Assembly (NCBI GenBank): GCA_035532215.1
Contig: DATKRK010000134.1
Span: 1 to 37,742, forward strand
Direction: 5' to 3'
From: JAICIG01 sp035532215
GTDB taxonomy: Bacteria > Planctomycetota > Planctomycetia > Pirellulales > JAICIG01
Length of the DNA stretch: 37,742 nucleotides
This document shows positions 23,771-32,580 of this stretch, one piece after another; position 1 is the stretch's first letter, and the number at the start of each line of letters is the position of its first letter. Both the position numbers and the translations under genes were made by a program. Below the pieces are notes generated by a model. That model was not told where the DNA came from. It made no database searches and saw only the letters and a program-made list of their open reading frames with translations.

Positions 23771-25468
23771 CTAAGCGGTGCGCTGGTCGGGGTATTTCAC
23801 CCGGCCGTGGTAGACGGCGGTCAGCGATTTGATCAGGCTGTCTTCGATGGTGCGCAATTGCTTGAGCGTCAGATTGCAGTCGTCGAACTGGCCGTCGAGC
23901 AGCTTTTTCATGGCGATATCTTCGACCAGGCTTTCGATCCGAGCCGGCGTCGGCTCGACCAGCACGCGGCTGGCGCTTTCGACCGCGTCGGCGAGCATCA
24001 ACACCGCGGCTTCGATCGTCTGCGGCTTGGGGCCGGGATAGCGAAACGAGCTTTCTTGCACCAGCCCCAGATCGGGATTGGCCTCGCTCTGCTCGCTGGC
24101 GCGGCGATAGAAGTATTCGACCAGCGTCGTGCCGTGGTGCTGCTCGATCATGTCGATGATCGGCTCGGGCAGGTGGTGCTGGCGCCCCAGGTCGGCGCCG
24201 TCCTTGATGTGGGCGATGATGATCAGCGTGCTCATGGCCGGCACGAGCGAATCGTGGCGGCTGGCCTCGGTTCCCTGGTTTTCCACGAAATAGTGCGGCT
24301 TGAGCATCTTGCCAATGTCGTGGAAATAGGCGCCTACGCGCACCAACAGGCCGCGGGCGCCAACGCTCTCGGCCGCCGCTTCGGCGATCGAGGCCACGTT
24401 GATCGAGTGATTGTAGGTGCCCGGCGCCCGCCGCACCAACTCCTGCAACAGAGGATGGGCGATGTCGCCCAGTTCCAGCAGGCTGATCTCGGTCAGGGCG
24501 CCGAAGAAGCTTTCGATGAACGGCAGCAGCCCGGTCGTCAGAAAGCCGGCCAGAAAGGCCCAGAGCGCCTGGTGGGCGGCCTCCTCCAAGAGCGGTTTGG
24601 CCAGCGGCTGATTGTTGAGCATGCCGATGCCGATGGTCAGCGCCGGCGCGACGAGGCTGGAATAGAAGCCGACTTTGATCAGTTTCCGCCGCCCGCGAAT
24701 GCGGCCCAATTGCACGACGGTCGAGGCGATCACGCCCAACAGCAGCAACAGATCGGCCAGTCCGCCGCCGCTGGCAACGGTCAGAATCAGCGCGGCGGCC
24801 AGCGACAAGACCATCGCCACCGCGCGCCCGTAGGCGATGCCGATCGTCATGGCGTACAGCAACAGCGGGATCAGTTCAGCCCGCCAAGGATCGACCGAGA
24901 CGGCTCGGGCCACCACGATAATCATCACCGTGACGACCAACAGCGTCGCATAGCGGCGCAGGTCGGCGATGATCCGCCGGTCGTGCCCGTAAACGTAATA
25001 TCCGCACAGCGCGAACACGCCCAGGATCATGGCGAAGACCGCCGACGAGCGCTCGACGAGCCGACGGGGGGTGGTCTGCAATTCGTCGATGAACGCCTGT
25101 TGTTCCTGTCGCAGCACGTCCAGCGTCTCGGGCGACAACGGCTGGTCGGCCTTGCCGATCGCCTCGCCTGGCTCGAAGCGGATGAACTTCTCGGTCTGCA
25201 TGCCGATCGCGTTCGGATCGTCGATGTTGAAGCCGACGCGGGCGGTGATGTTTCGCGGGGGAACGTAGCCCACGTGATAGGGGAACGGCGGCCACCAGGC
25301 TTCGCTCGCGGCCCAGATGGCCGTCACCGCCGCCAGGCAAAGCCCGAGCCGCACCAGCACTTCCTTGCGGCGCAACTGATTCCACAGCCGGGCCGCCAGG
25401 CTGGGCGAGATCGGGAAAGTCGAGGCGCCGGCCGAACGCGGGCGCTTGCGGGAGACGTTGGAACTCAT
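23771..25468 (-). CDS. Membrane HD-domain phosphohydrolase (PgpH-like, 7TM-HD)
   Basis: The 565-residue protein has one N-terminal helix (about 41-56), a short extracytoplasmic stretch (about 60-140), a bundle of helices (about 143-315) and a C-terminal HD domain with NHSINVAS (His354) and the YFHDIGKML motif (His383, Asp384). PgpH-type proteins hydrolyse the cyclic dinucleotide c-di-AMP. The extracytoplasmic domain is shorter than the large 7TMR-HDED sensor of Firmicutes members, so signal input may be lost or different. The ATG at 25468 overlaps the phoH stop by four bases (ATGA), which also shows that longer in-frame extensions to 26044 are not the start. Confidence 0.93.
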   Translation of the reverse strand: MSSNVSRKRPRSAGASTFPISPSLAARLWNQLRRKEVLVRLGLCLAAVTAIWAASEAWWPPFPYHVGYVPPRNITARVGFNIDDPNAIGMQTEKFIRFEPGEAIGKADQPLSPETLDVLRQEQQAFIDELQTTPRRLVERSSAVFAMILGVFALCGYYVYGHDRRIIADLRRYATLLVVTVMIIVVARAVSVDPWRAELIPLLLYAMTIGIAYGRAVAMVLSLAAALILTVASGGGLADLLLLLGVIASTVVQLGRIRGRRKLIKVGFYSSLVAPALTIGIGMLNNQPLAKPLLEEAAHQALWAFLAGFLTTGLLPFIESFFGALTEISLLELGDIAHPLLQELVRRAPGTYNHSINVASIAEAAAESVGARGLLVRVGAYFHDIGKMLKPHYFVENQGTEASRHDSLVPAMSTLIIIAHIKDGADLGRQHHLPEPIIDMIEQHHGTTLVEYFYRRASEQSEANPDLGLVQESSFRYPGPKPQTIEAAVLMLADAVESASRVLVEPTPARIESLVEDIAMKKLLDGQFDDCNLTLKQLRTIEDSLIKSLTAVYHGRVKYPDQRTA

Positions 25469-26421
25469 CCCTCGGAACGCCTCTTGCCCGGCTCTTCGTC
25501 GTAAGCCCGGACAATGTCTTGGACCAGTCGATGACGCACGATGTCGGCCGCGGTCAGCCGGACTTGCGTCAAGCCTTGAATGCCTCGCAAGCGGCGCATG
25601 GCGTCGGTCAGGCCGCTGGGCGTGTGGTTCGGCAAATCGACTTGCGTCGTATCGCCCGAGACCACGATTTTCGAGCCGCGCCCCATGCGGGTCAAGAACA
25701 TCTTCATCTGGGAAACCGTCGTGTTCTGGGCCTCGTCGAGAATGATGAAGGCTTCGTTGAGCGTGCGGCCGCGCATATACGCCAAAGGGATGACTTCGAT
25801 CAAGTCCTGTTCGGTGAAGCGCTTGATCTGATCGTAGTCCATCATCTCGCGCAAGGCGTCGAGCAACGGCCGCAGATAGGGGTTGATCTTGGCTTGCAAA
25901 TCGCCGGGCAGGTAGCCCAAGCTTTCGCCGGCCTCGACCGCCGGGCGAACCAGCACGATCTTGCGAATTCGCTCTTGCTTGAGCGCCGCGACGGCCATCG
26001 CCACCGCAAGATAGGTCTTTCCGGTGCCGGCCGGACCGGCGCAAAGCACCAGATCGTAATCCTGGATGGCCTGGATATAGTCGCTTTGCCCGGCGGTGCG
26101 CGGCTGGATCTTGCGCCCGGCGTTGAGGACTTCGATGGTTTGCGCTTCGAGGCCCGTGCGTTTGCCCGTGGCGCGACCCAAGACGCGGGCGACTTCGTCC
26201 GCCGCCAGACTGCCTTGCCGCTGTACGATGGCCTGCAACTGTTCCAACACGTCGGTGGCTCGCGCCACGGCCTCTTCGGCCCCTTCGACATGAATCCGCT
26301 CGTCGCGCGCCGAGATTTTCACCCCCAGCGCCTCGCGAATTTGCTTGAGATGCTGATCCCGCGTTCCGAAGAGCGATAGCAGCGCCTTGGAGTCGACGAC
26401 CGCGATGTTTGCTTCAGGCAT
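25465..26421 (-). CDS. PhoH-family ATPase (YbeZ-like)
   Basis: The 318-residue protein has an N-terminal KH-like segment (VVDSKALLSLFGTRDQHLKQ), Walker A GPAGTGKT (129-136) and Walker B/switch segment FIILDEAQNTTVSQMKMFLTRMG followed by KIVVSGDTTQVDLP. PhoH-type proteins are ATPases related to RNA helicases and in many bacteria are encoded next to ybeY, with which they are thought to work in RNA processing. The ATG at 26421 is selected over the TTG at 26424. It is the first gene of a run of seven on the same strand and overlaps the next one by four bases. The upstream 378 bases (to 26799) contain a palindrome but no gene. Confidence 0.94.
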   Translation of the reverse strand: MPEANIAVVDSKALLSLFGTRDQHLKQIREALGVKISARDERIHVEGAEEAVARATDVLEQLQAIVQRQGSLAADEVARVLGRATGKRTGLEAQTIEVLNAGRKIQPRTAGQSDYIQAIQDYDLVLCAGPAGTGKTYLAVAMAVAALKQERIRKIVLVRPAVEAGESLGYLPGDLQAKINPYLRPLLDALREMMDYDQIKRFTEQDLIEVIPLAYMRGRTLNEAFIILDEAQNTTVSQMKMFLTRMGRGSKIVVSGDTTQVDLPNHTPSGLTDAMRRLRGIQGLTQVRLTAADIVRHRLVQDIVRAYDEEPGKRRSEG

Positions 26422-26712
26422 CAAGCTGAACGTCGGCGGTCCGATCCAACCGGCGCCACGTTTCCTGCAAGGAATCTGCCACCACTATCTGGTATTTATA
26501 CCTTAAACAGAATACGCAAAACTAGAACAATCCGTCATAAGATCGCGTAAAGGACTGCCCTTGAATATCTTAGGCTTGGCCGGGGCCGCCGGCAAGTCGG
26601 CGGTTTGCGGCCGAAATTCGCCTGTCGACGGCTGAAAACGCGAAGGCCGCGCGGCTTAGCGTTAGCCCTTGTCCGGCGACGTCTTAGTCTGCCCGCAAGC
26701 GGACGAGACCTT

Positions 26713-26766
26713 GTGGGGCGGCCTTCCAGGCCGTCAATCGCCGACGGGTGAGGAAGGCCGCCCCAC
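26713..26766. repeat. Palindromic repeat family P (15-bp perfect inverted repeat)
   Basis: GTGGGGCGGCCTTCC at 26713-26727 is perfectly complementary to 26752-26766. An inner hairpin GGCC-TTCCA-GGCC lies in the left arm. A second copy is at 34950-35002, with the same outer arms but a different centre. Located upstream of phoH. Confidence 0.85.
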
Positions 26767-26799
26767 GACCAGCCGATCGCATCCTCAGACGGGCGCGGT

Positions 26800-27024
26800 T
26801 CAAGACGCCTGGGATTCGTAAAGCACGACCAGCAGCACGTCGGACGGCGGAAACTCGCTTTTCGTCAGACCGTGGCCGCCCTGGACATTGGCGGGGCTTT
26901 GCGGCGCGATGTTGCCGACGATCTGCTTGACGGTCGCCTTCGATGCGGCCAGCCAGGCGTTGATCTCGGCTTCCAGCGAAGCCAGATCGTTTTCAACCCC
27001 TTTGAAGATTTTGATCTTTTGCAT
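26800..27024 (-). CDS. Small conserved-looking protein of unknown function
   Basis: The 74-residue protein begins MQKIKIFKGVENDLASLEAEINAW and contains VKQIVGNIAPQSPANVQ and ends with the beta strand SDVLLVVLYESQ. The alternation of hydrophobic and charged residues, a Gly-Asn-Ile-Ala-Pro-Gln turn and a good GGGAAG ribosome-binding sequence about 8 bases before the ATG suggest a real gene. Its fold looks like a small alpha/beta protein. I recognise similar short proteins from planctomycetes but can name no function. It lies downstream of cdsA, separated by a repeat, so it may be a separate unit. Confidence 0.65.
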   Translation of the reverse strand: MQKIKIFKGVENDLASLEAEINAWLAASKATVKQIVGNIAPQSPANVQGGHGLTKSEFPPSDVLLVVLYESQAS

Positions 27025-27050
27025 GTCTGTCTTCCCGCGAAAGCCCTAAC

Positions 27051-27177
27051 CCGGATTATTCACAGCCCGGCTATTACTTGACAAAGCGCTCGATACCAAC
27101 CCGACGCGCCAGCGAGGTAAGTGCGTTGCTCCACCTCGCTTGCGCTTCGGGTTAGTGTGGGCTGATGAATAATCCGG
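27051..27177. repeat. Nested palindromic element downstream of cdsA
   Basis: The ends pair: CCGGATTATTCA at 27051-27062 with TGAATAATCCGG at 27166-27177, extended by further matching bases with one indel. Inside lies a second inverted repeat: 27098-27118 (AACCCGACGCGCCAGCGAGG) against 27133-27153, matching at 19 of 21 positions. It abuts the cdsA stop codon. Confidence 0.8.
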
Positions 27178-27178
27178 C

Positions 27179-28057
27179 CTAGACCAATTTCAAGGCCCAG
27201 CAGAGATAGGCCACTGGCGCGGCGAGCAGCACCGAGTCGAGCACGTCGAGCACGCCGCCGAAGCCGGGCATCCAACCGCTGGAATCCTTTTGCCCAAGAT
27301 CTCGTTTTAGCAGCGATTCTGCCAGATCGCCAACCACGCCCGCCAGGCCTACCAGCACTCCAAAGCCCAGCCAGCCCCAAGCCGGCGCTCCGCGCGAGGC
27401 GTTGGGAATCATCAGCGGAATCAGTTTTTCGAACGCCAGCCACGAGCCGAAACAAGCGAAGGCCAAACCGCCGGCCAGCCCCTCGAACGTCTTGCCGGGG
27501 CTGAGCAAGGGCGTCATTTTGTGCCGTCCGATCAGCCGGCCCACGGTGTAGGCGCCCGTGTCGCACATCTTGACCACGATCACTAGCGAGACGAGCGCCG
27601 GAATGCCCCACACGCCCCCATCCAGGAATCGCAACTGGATGGTGAAGCTCAAAAAGATGCCGACGTAGACCAACGAGAGCATGGTCGCCGCCAACTGCTC
27701 CGTGACTCGTCCGGGTCCTGAATAACGCTGCAACTCGCCGGCAAAACCCGCGATCGCGGTTAAGGCCAGCGCTGCCATCGGCCAGCCGAATGGTCCCAGA
27801 TCTTCGCCGACGCCCTTCACCTTTGGCGCATAATTGGCGGCGAAGATGAAAGCGTTGCCCAGATAGATGGGCCAGGTCAGCGGGTGGAGATTTCGCGAAG
27901 CGAACAGTCGCAGCATTTCGCCGCTGGCCAATGCACTGAGCGCCAACCCCAAGGGCAAGAGCCAGATGCCGGGCGTCTGCGCGTGAAAATCGGCCCAGCA
28001 CAAACCCGCCAGACCCGCGGCGAAGAGGACTCCCAGCAGTAGTCGCCAACTGAGCAT
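27179..28057 (-). CDS. cdsA: Phosphatidate cytidylyltransferase
   Basis: The 292-residue membrane protein has several hydrophobic helices (starting with LLLGVLFAAGLAGLCWA) and KMCDTGAYTVGRLIGRHK, SPGKTFEG and SLLKRDLGQKDSSGWMPGFGGVLDVLDS. CdsA makes CDP-diacylglycerol, the precursor of bacterial phospholipids, from phosphatidate and CTP. The family signature normally reads KD-x-G-x(3)-PGHGGxLDRxDS; here His is Phe and Arg is Val, whereas both metal-binding Asp residues remain. It lies on the same strand as uppS but after a 296-base gap containing repeats. The ATG at 28057 is followed at once by a membrane segment. Confidence 0.94.
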   Translation of the reverse strand: MLSWRLLLGVLFAAGLAGLCWADFHAQTPGIWLLPLGLALSALASGEMLRLFASRNLHPLTWPIYLGNAFIFAANYAPKVKGVGEDLGPFGWPMAALALTAIAGFAGELQRYSGPGRVTEQLAATMLSLVYVGIFLSFTIQLRFLDGGVWGIPALVSLVIVVKMCDTGAYTVGRLIGRHKMTPLLSPGKTFEGLAGGLAFACFGSWLAFEKLIPLMIPNASRGAPAWGWLGFGVLVGLAGVVGDLAESLLKRDLGQKDSSGWMPGFGGVLDVLDSVLLAAPVAYLCWALKLV

Positions 28058-28173
28058 TTCGGTCGTTCGAGTGAAGTTCGGGCCAGCTCGCCCTGCACGC
28101 TAGAGAAAAGCAGGCCACACGGTAACTTGGGCGCCGAATCCTCGCAAGCGCAACGCGGAATGCGCTGGCCGCC

Positions 28174-28309
28174 GGCGAGCCGGAGGCGTCAGCCTCCGGG
28201 TTGAACCGGCAACACGGCCTGCTTATCGAACCATCACCTCGCAGCAATCGCCGCGCAAGGGTCACGTCGTGGCTTGGCGCCACCGGGCGGCTGACGCCCC
28301 CCGCTCGCC
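28174..28309. repeat. Inverted pair of family A palindromes between uppS and cdsA
   Basis: A copy at 28174-28203 (stem GGAGGC / GCCTCC around GTCA) is followed by an inverted copy of the C-rich variant at 28281-28309. The variant has one stem mismatch here. The pair fills the centre of the 296-base gap; no gene is visible in it. Confidence 0.8.
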
Positions 28310-28353
28310 TGAGATGCGAACGGCTTCCGCTGCACGAAGCCTAAGCCCAACGA

Positions 28354-29077
<724 letters not shown>

Positions 29078-29103
<26 letters not shown>

Positions 29104-30409
29104 GGGCGCCTGTCGAACTCCGTTCGGCGAACATGGTTTGGTCTCGGTCCGGGCCGACCGAGACGATCTCCACCTCGCGGCCGACGACTTCGCTCAAACG
29201 ATCGAGATATCGCCGGGCATTCGGGGGCAAGTCGGCGATCGAGCGGACGTCGCTGATCTCCGATCGCCAGCCGGGCAACGTTTCGTAGACGGGCTTGGCC
29301 CGCCGCAAGTCGTCGACGTGGCTGGGGAACACGTTCACCTTGCGACCGTCGATTTCGTAGGCCGTGCAGATCTTGATTTCTGCCAGTTCGCTCAACACAT
29401 CGAGCAACATCACCGCCAGCGAGTCGACGCCGCTGAGCCGCGCCGTGTAGCGGGCCGCGACGGCGTCGAACCAGCCGCACCGCCGCGGCCGACGCGTGAC
29501 CGTGCCATACTCGTTGCCGCGATCGCGCAAGTGCTGACCGGTGGCGTTGTCTTGCTCGGTCGGAAACGGACCGCCGCCGACGCGGGTGCCGTAGGCTTTC
29601 ACCACCCCGATGATCTTTTGCAGATATCGACCCGGCACGCCGGAACCTGAGGAGATGCCCAGTCCCGAGCTGTTGCTGCTGGTGACATAAGGATAGGTGC
29701 CGTGATCCACGTCGAGCAACGCGCCTTGCGCCCCCTCGAACAATACGCGGCGGCCGCTTTCCAGGGCATCGAGCAGGTAAGCCGTGGTGTCGGCGACGAA
29801 CGGCCGCAAGCGCTCGGCGTAGCCTTGATATTCGCCGAGCACTTTGCCCGGCTCGATCGGTTCGAAACAGCCGGGCCCCGCCAAGGCGGCGAGCAGCTTG
29901 TTTTTGTGGGCCACGACGCGTTCAATGCGATCGCGCAGGTTTTCCCGGTAGAGATCGCCCAGCCGAATGGCATCGCTGCGGCCCACCTTGTCGCGATAAC
30001 AGGGCCCGATGCCGCGCATCGTGGTGCCGATCGCCTCGCCGCTGGCCACCTCGCCGTCGGCCAGGCGGTCTTCGACCAAGTGCCAGGGAAAGATCAAATG
30101 GGCCCGGTCGCTGATCATCAGATTGCGGCTGACCTCGACGCCGCGCGAGACCAGGCCGTCGATTTCGGCCAGAAAGCTCGGCGGGTTGAGCACCACGCCG
30201 CCGGTCACCACGCACTGCACGTTAGGGCGGAGAATGCCGCTGGGGATCAGCGAAAGCTTGTAGGTTTGGCCGCCGGTGACCACCGTATGACCGGCATTCG
30301 CCCCCCCTTGATAGCGGACGACGACGTCGTGGCGGTCGGTCAGCAAGTCGACGATTTTGCCTTTGGCTTCGTCGCCCCATTGCAGACCAATCACGCAGGT
30401 TCCAGGCAC
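29078..30409 (-). CDS. purA: Adenylosuccinate synthetase
   Basis: The 443-residue enzyme makes adenylosuccinate from IMP, aspartate and GTP in AMP synthesis. It starts MPGTCVIGLQWGDEAKGKIVDLLT, has RYQGGANAGHT with the catalytic His, DVDHGTYPYVTSSN and the VGGGPFPTE loop, and ends with the VEIVSVGPDRDQTMF consensus. The P-loop-like motif GDEGKGK of most PurA proteins has Ala in place of Gly (GDEAKGK). The protein continues about 17 residues beyond the usual end and overlaps uppS. It is the first gene of the purA-uppS pair. Confidence 0.97.
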
Positions 30410-30458
30410 GTCACAACCCTTTCACGCTTTCGGCGAACGCGGCGAACGGAACTCCTTT

Positions 30459-30568
30459 CGCTCCCTCTCCCTCTGGGAGAGGGCCGGGGTGAGGGGGAGC
30501 GGCAAAACGTCGAACACAACTTCGACGCCGGCAGCAACGCGCCCTAATCCTCTCCCGGAGGGAGAGGG
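30459..30568. repeat. CTCTCCC / GGGAGAG hairpin repeats upstream of purA
   Basis: CGCTCCC (30459-30465) pairs with GGGAGCG (30495-30501) around an inner CTCTCCC-TCT-GGGAGAG (30465-30481); a second hairpin, CCTCTCCC-GGA-GGGAGAGG, lies at 30549-30567. The first type (a G-rich GGGCCGGGGTGAGGG loop) is a widely dispersed repeat seen in many bacterial chromosomes. Confidence 0.7.
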
Positions 30569-30653
30569 AACCTCGTCTTCGCGGCAAGCACGCCCAAACT
30601 CACCAGTCTAAGGCGCCTGGAATAGCGGTCAAGGGCCGCAGGGCGGGTCGGTA

Positions 30654-30816
30654 GTGATACCATTTGACCGAATGTAAAGGAGATTCTCTGTAGGCAGCGC
30701 CCTCCGTGGCGTTCCATGAGGCGCGATAGACGGTGAACGCCGGGTTCACGGAACGCCACGGAGGGCGTTCCCTGATATGGTGCGTTTATCCTTGACTCCC
30801 GTTCAAATGGTATCAC
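30654..30816. mobile_element. Nested MITE-like element: outer 14-bp inverted repeats around an inner long hairpin
   Basis: The outer ends GTGATACCATTTGA (30654-30667) and TCAAATGGTATCAC (30803-30816) are perfectly complementary. Inside, 30688-30715 pairs with 30750-30774 to form a second copy of the hairpin described at 16855. No coding frame. The gap between purA and the SPOUT methyltransferase gene (30410-30830) holds only this and the hairpins listed above it. Confidence 0.7.
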
Positions 30817-30830
30817 CACCGGTCAGCCGC

Positions 30831-31349
30831 TCACCCCCGCGGATACTGCCGGCAGTATTCGTAGAGGGCCATTGAAGCGGCGGCGGCGACGTTGTAGCTG
30901 TAGGGCAAGCCGTAGACGGGGATTTCGACGACCTGATCGAGCAGGGCCAGGATTTCGTCATCGAGCCCTTGCCGCTCGTTGCCCACGACGAGCACGCTTT
31001 TGCGCTCGAAGGAAAAGCTGTACAGCGACTGCGAGCCGGTCGTTTGCTCGAGCCCGACGAGGCGGTATCCCTCGCGTTTCAACTCGCGCAACTGGGGGGC
31101 GAGCGTGCGATGCACGCGAACCTCGACGGCCGACTCGTTTTTGTCGTCGTCGACGCTGTCGCGCGCGATCTTGTCGATGATTTTGGCCGTTCCGCAGCAG
31201 ATGATTTGCCGCACGCCGCAACAACCGGCCGTGCGCACGATGCGCGAGAGATTCACGTTGCTGCGCAGCGGCGCGCAAGCCACGATCAATTCGCGGGGGC
31301 GATCGAGCGGCGCCAGCGGCTTGTGGCGTTCGTGCGAGAAGCCGGCCAT
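30831..31349 (-). CDS. SPOUT-family (TrmH/SpoU-type) RNA methyltransferase
   Basis: The 172-residue protein has the three SPOUT motifs: RSNVNLSRIVRTAGCCGV (motif 1), VLVVGNERQGLDDEIL (motif 2) and VEIPVYGLPYSYNVAAAASM (motif 3). These enzymes use S-adenosylmethionine and a trefoil-knot fold to 2'-O-methylate rRNA or tRNA. The specific target cannot be read from the sequence, and the N-terminal substrate-binding domain of rRNA-specific members is lacking, so it is a compact form. The ATG at 31349 is favoured over a TTG nine bases upstream. It stands alone on its strand. Confidence 0.92.
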   Translation of the reverse strand: MAGFSHERHKPLAPLDRPRELIVACAPLRSNVNLSRIVRTAGCCGVRQIICCGTAKIIDKIARDSVDDDKNESAVEVRVHRTLAPQLRELKREGYRLVGLEQTTGSQSLYSFSFERKSVLVVGNERQGLDDEILALLDQVVEIPVYGLPYSYNVAAAASMALYEYCRQYPRG

Positions 31350-31442
31350 GCAGAACAAAGAAAAGATGGCCCGGAAGGTCGTTCACCAAATCCAAGGCGA
31401 CGGGCGCCGCCGCCTACGGACGCCCGTCGCAATTCAGAGCGC

Positions 31443-31841
31443 CTAAACGAGCTCTTCTTCCGGAGCGTAGCTGAGAACGTAGTCCTCGAAGCGAATTCGC
31501 CGCTCGTCTTTGGGAACTGCGGCAAATACCAGATCGAGCAGTTCTTGGAAACGGTGCGGCAACAGCCGGTAATAGTTGTGCTTGCCTTCACGCCGCGATT
31601 CAATCAATTCAGCCACTCGCAACAGCGCCAAGTGATGACTGACCGCCGGCTGGCTTTGCTTCAAAATGTCGCACAAGGCGCGAACGTGCAATTCGCTGGT
31701 CCGAGTCAGGTACAGCAAAATGCGCAGCCGAGTTTCGTCGGAGAGCAACTTGAAGACCTTGACCATGTCCTTGACGATCGTTTCAGGGACCTCGGGCAAG
31801 ACGGCGACACACGCGGCTTCCCCATTATATTTGCTAATCAT
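31443..31841 (-). CDS. ArsR-family transcriptional regulator
   Basis: The 132-residue winged-helix protein has VKVFKLLSDETRLRILLYLTR, then recognition-helix segment ALCDILKQSQPAVSHHLALLRVAELI and wing ESRREGKHNYYRL. ArsR-type repressors sense metals or other signals. The ELCVCDL-type cysteine pair of the arsenic and cadmium sensors is reduced to a single Cys (RALCDI), so metal sensing through that site is doubtful. A C-terminal tail (KDERRIRFEDYVLSYAPEEELV) is unlike the short metal sensors. The ATG at 31841 is preceded by AGGAG with four bases in between. The target may be its own promoter in the 739-base gap upstream. Confidence 0.9.
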   Translation of the reverse strand: MISKYNGEAACVAVLPEVPETIVKDMVKVFKLLSDETRLRILLYLTRTSELHVRALCDILKQSQPAVSHHLALLRVAELIESRREGKHNYYRLLPHRFQELLDLVFAAVPKDERRIRFEDYVLSYAPEEELV

Positions 31842-32580
31842 GTTTCTCCTGTTCTCCTCCTTTGTGAGAGTCTTGCAAGAAAGGCTCGCCCTCCTGGCCC
31901 TTTCCCGATACGGAACCGTTCCTCGCCCCAGCCGCATCTCGACACGACTCCTTCCGTCCCAATCGTCCATTCGACGAACCAGCGCAGCCGCCCGAGCGTT
32001 ATGAAATATTCCCCGCCGCCTGTTCGTCTCGCTACACAGCGAGTCAAAAGCAGCGTGGCTTCTCGATGACCTGTTTGGCGTCGTACCCACGAATCCTGGA
32101 GACATGACCCCCGTTTCAGCCGCCCTTCTTGAACCAAAGAAGATGGTTCAGTTTCGACTCTTCGAAGGGCGGACTTACTTCGCAGAGCATGGCTGTATTG
32201 TAACGCGAGATCTTACGGCGAAAAGCGTCCCTGTTCGCAGATTACCGGAAATTCATGGTTCACATGCTGGCGCCAGCAATGCTGGCGCCGTCGATGATCG
32301 CTGCCAAAACGCCGCGAGCGAACCCGATTTCCGAACGCCTGAGACGAGTTGATTGCGCAGCACCTCCTCGAATTGAAGCGGGCCGCTTTCGTTGTTACGT
32401 GCCGCCGCCCCCGGCAGTTCGGCACAAACCCTCGCTTGCCGCCCTCATTCGAGCCGTATGTTCTTTCTCTGATTGACTCTGAGCGCCCATTGAAGGATAC
32501 TTTGGCAGGCGAATCAGTCTCGGCGTCGCCGCTGTTGAGATTCGCTTTAACTCTTTTACTGCAAGCAATTTGGGTTACAG
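31842..32580. other. Intergenic region between arsR-type gene and proA, no gene seen
   Basis: The 739-base gap separates divergent genes. Short open frames on both strands have no homology and were not called. It contains a perfect palindrome TGCTGGCGCCAGCA at 32265-32278 with a partial repeat GCTGGCGCC directly after at 32281-32289, and a weak hairpin GAACC / GGTTC near 32130-32152. The palindrome is a candidate operator or terminator. The two promoters must lie here, but none stands out. Confidence 0.5.

Noticed and set aside
25469..26044. Long N-terminal extension of the 7TM-HD protein
   Set aside because: It overlaps phoH completely in another frame and is Arg/His-rich; the ATGA overlap at 25465-25468 fixes the real start.
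32265..32278. Palindrome as a proven ArsR operator
   Set aside because: TGCTGGCGCCAGCA is over 400 bases from the regulator's start and is GC-rich, unlike the AT-rich imperfect palindromes of known ArsR sites; left only as a candidate.
32104..32352. 82-residue open frame in the arsR-proA gap
   Set aside because: It has no recognisable family and no ribosome-binding sequence, runs through a palindrome and ends in low-quality sequence; treated as noise.
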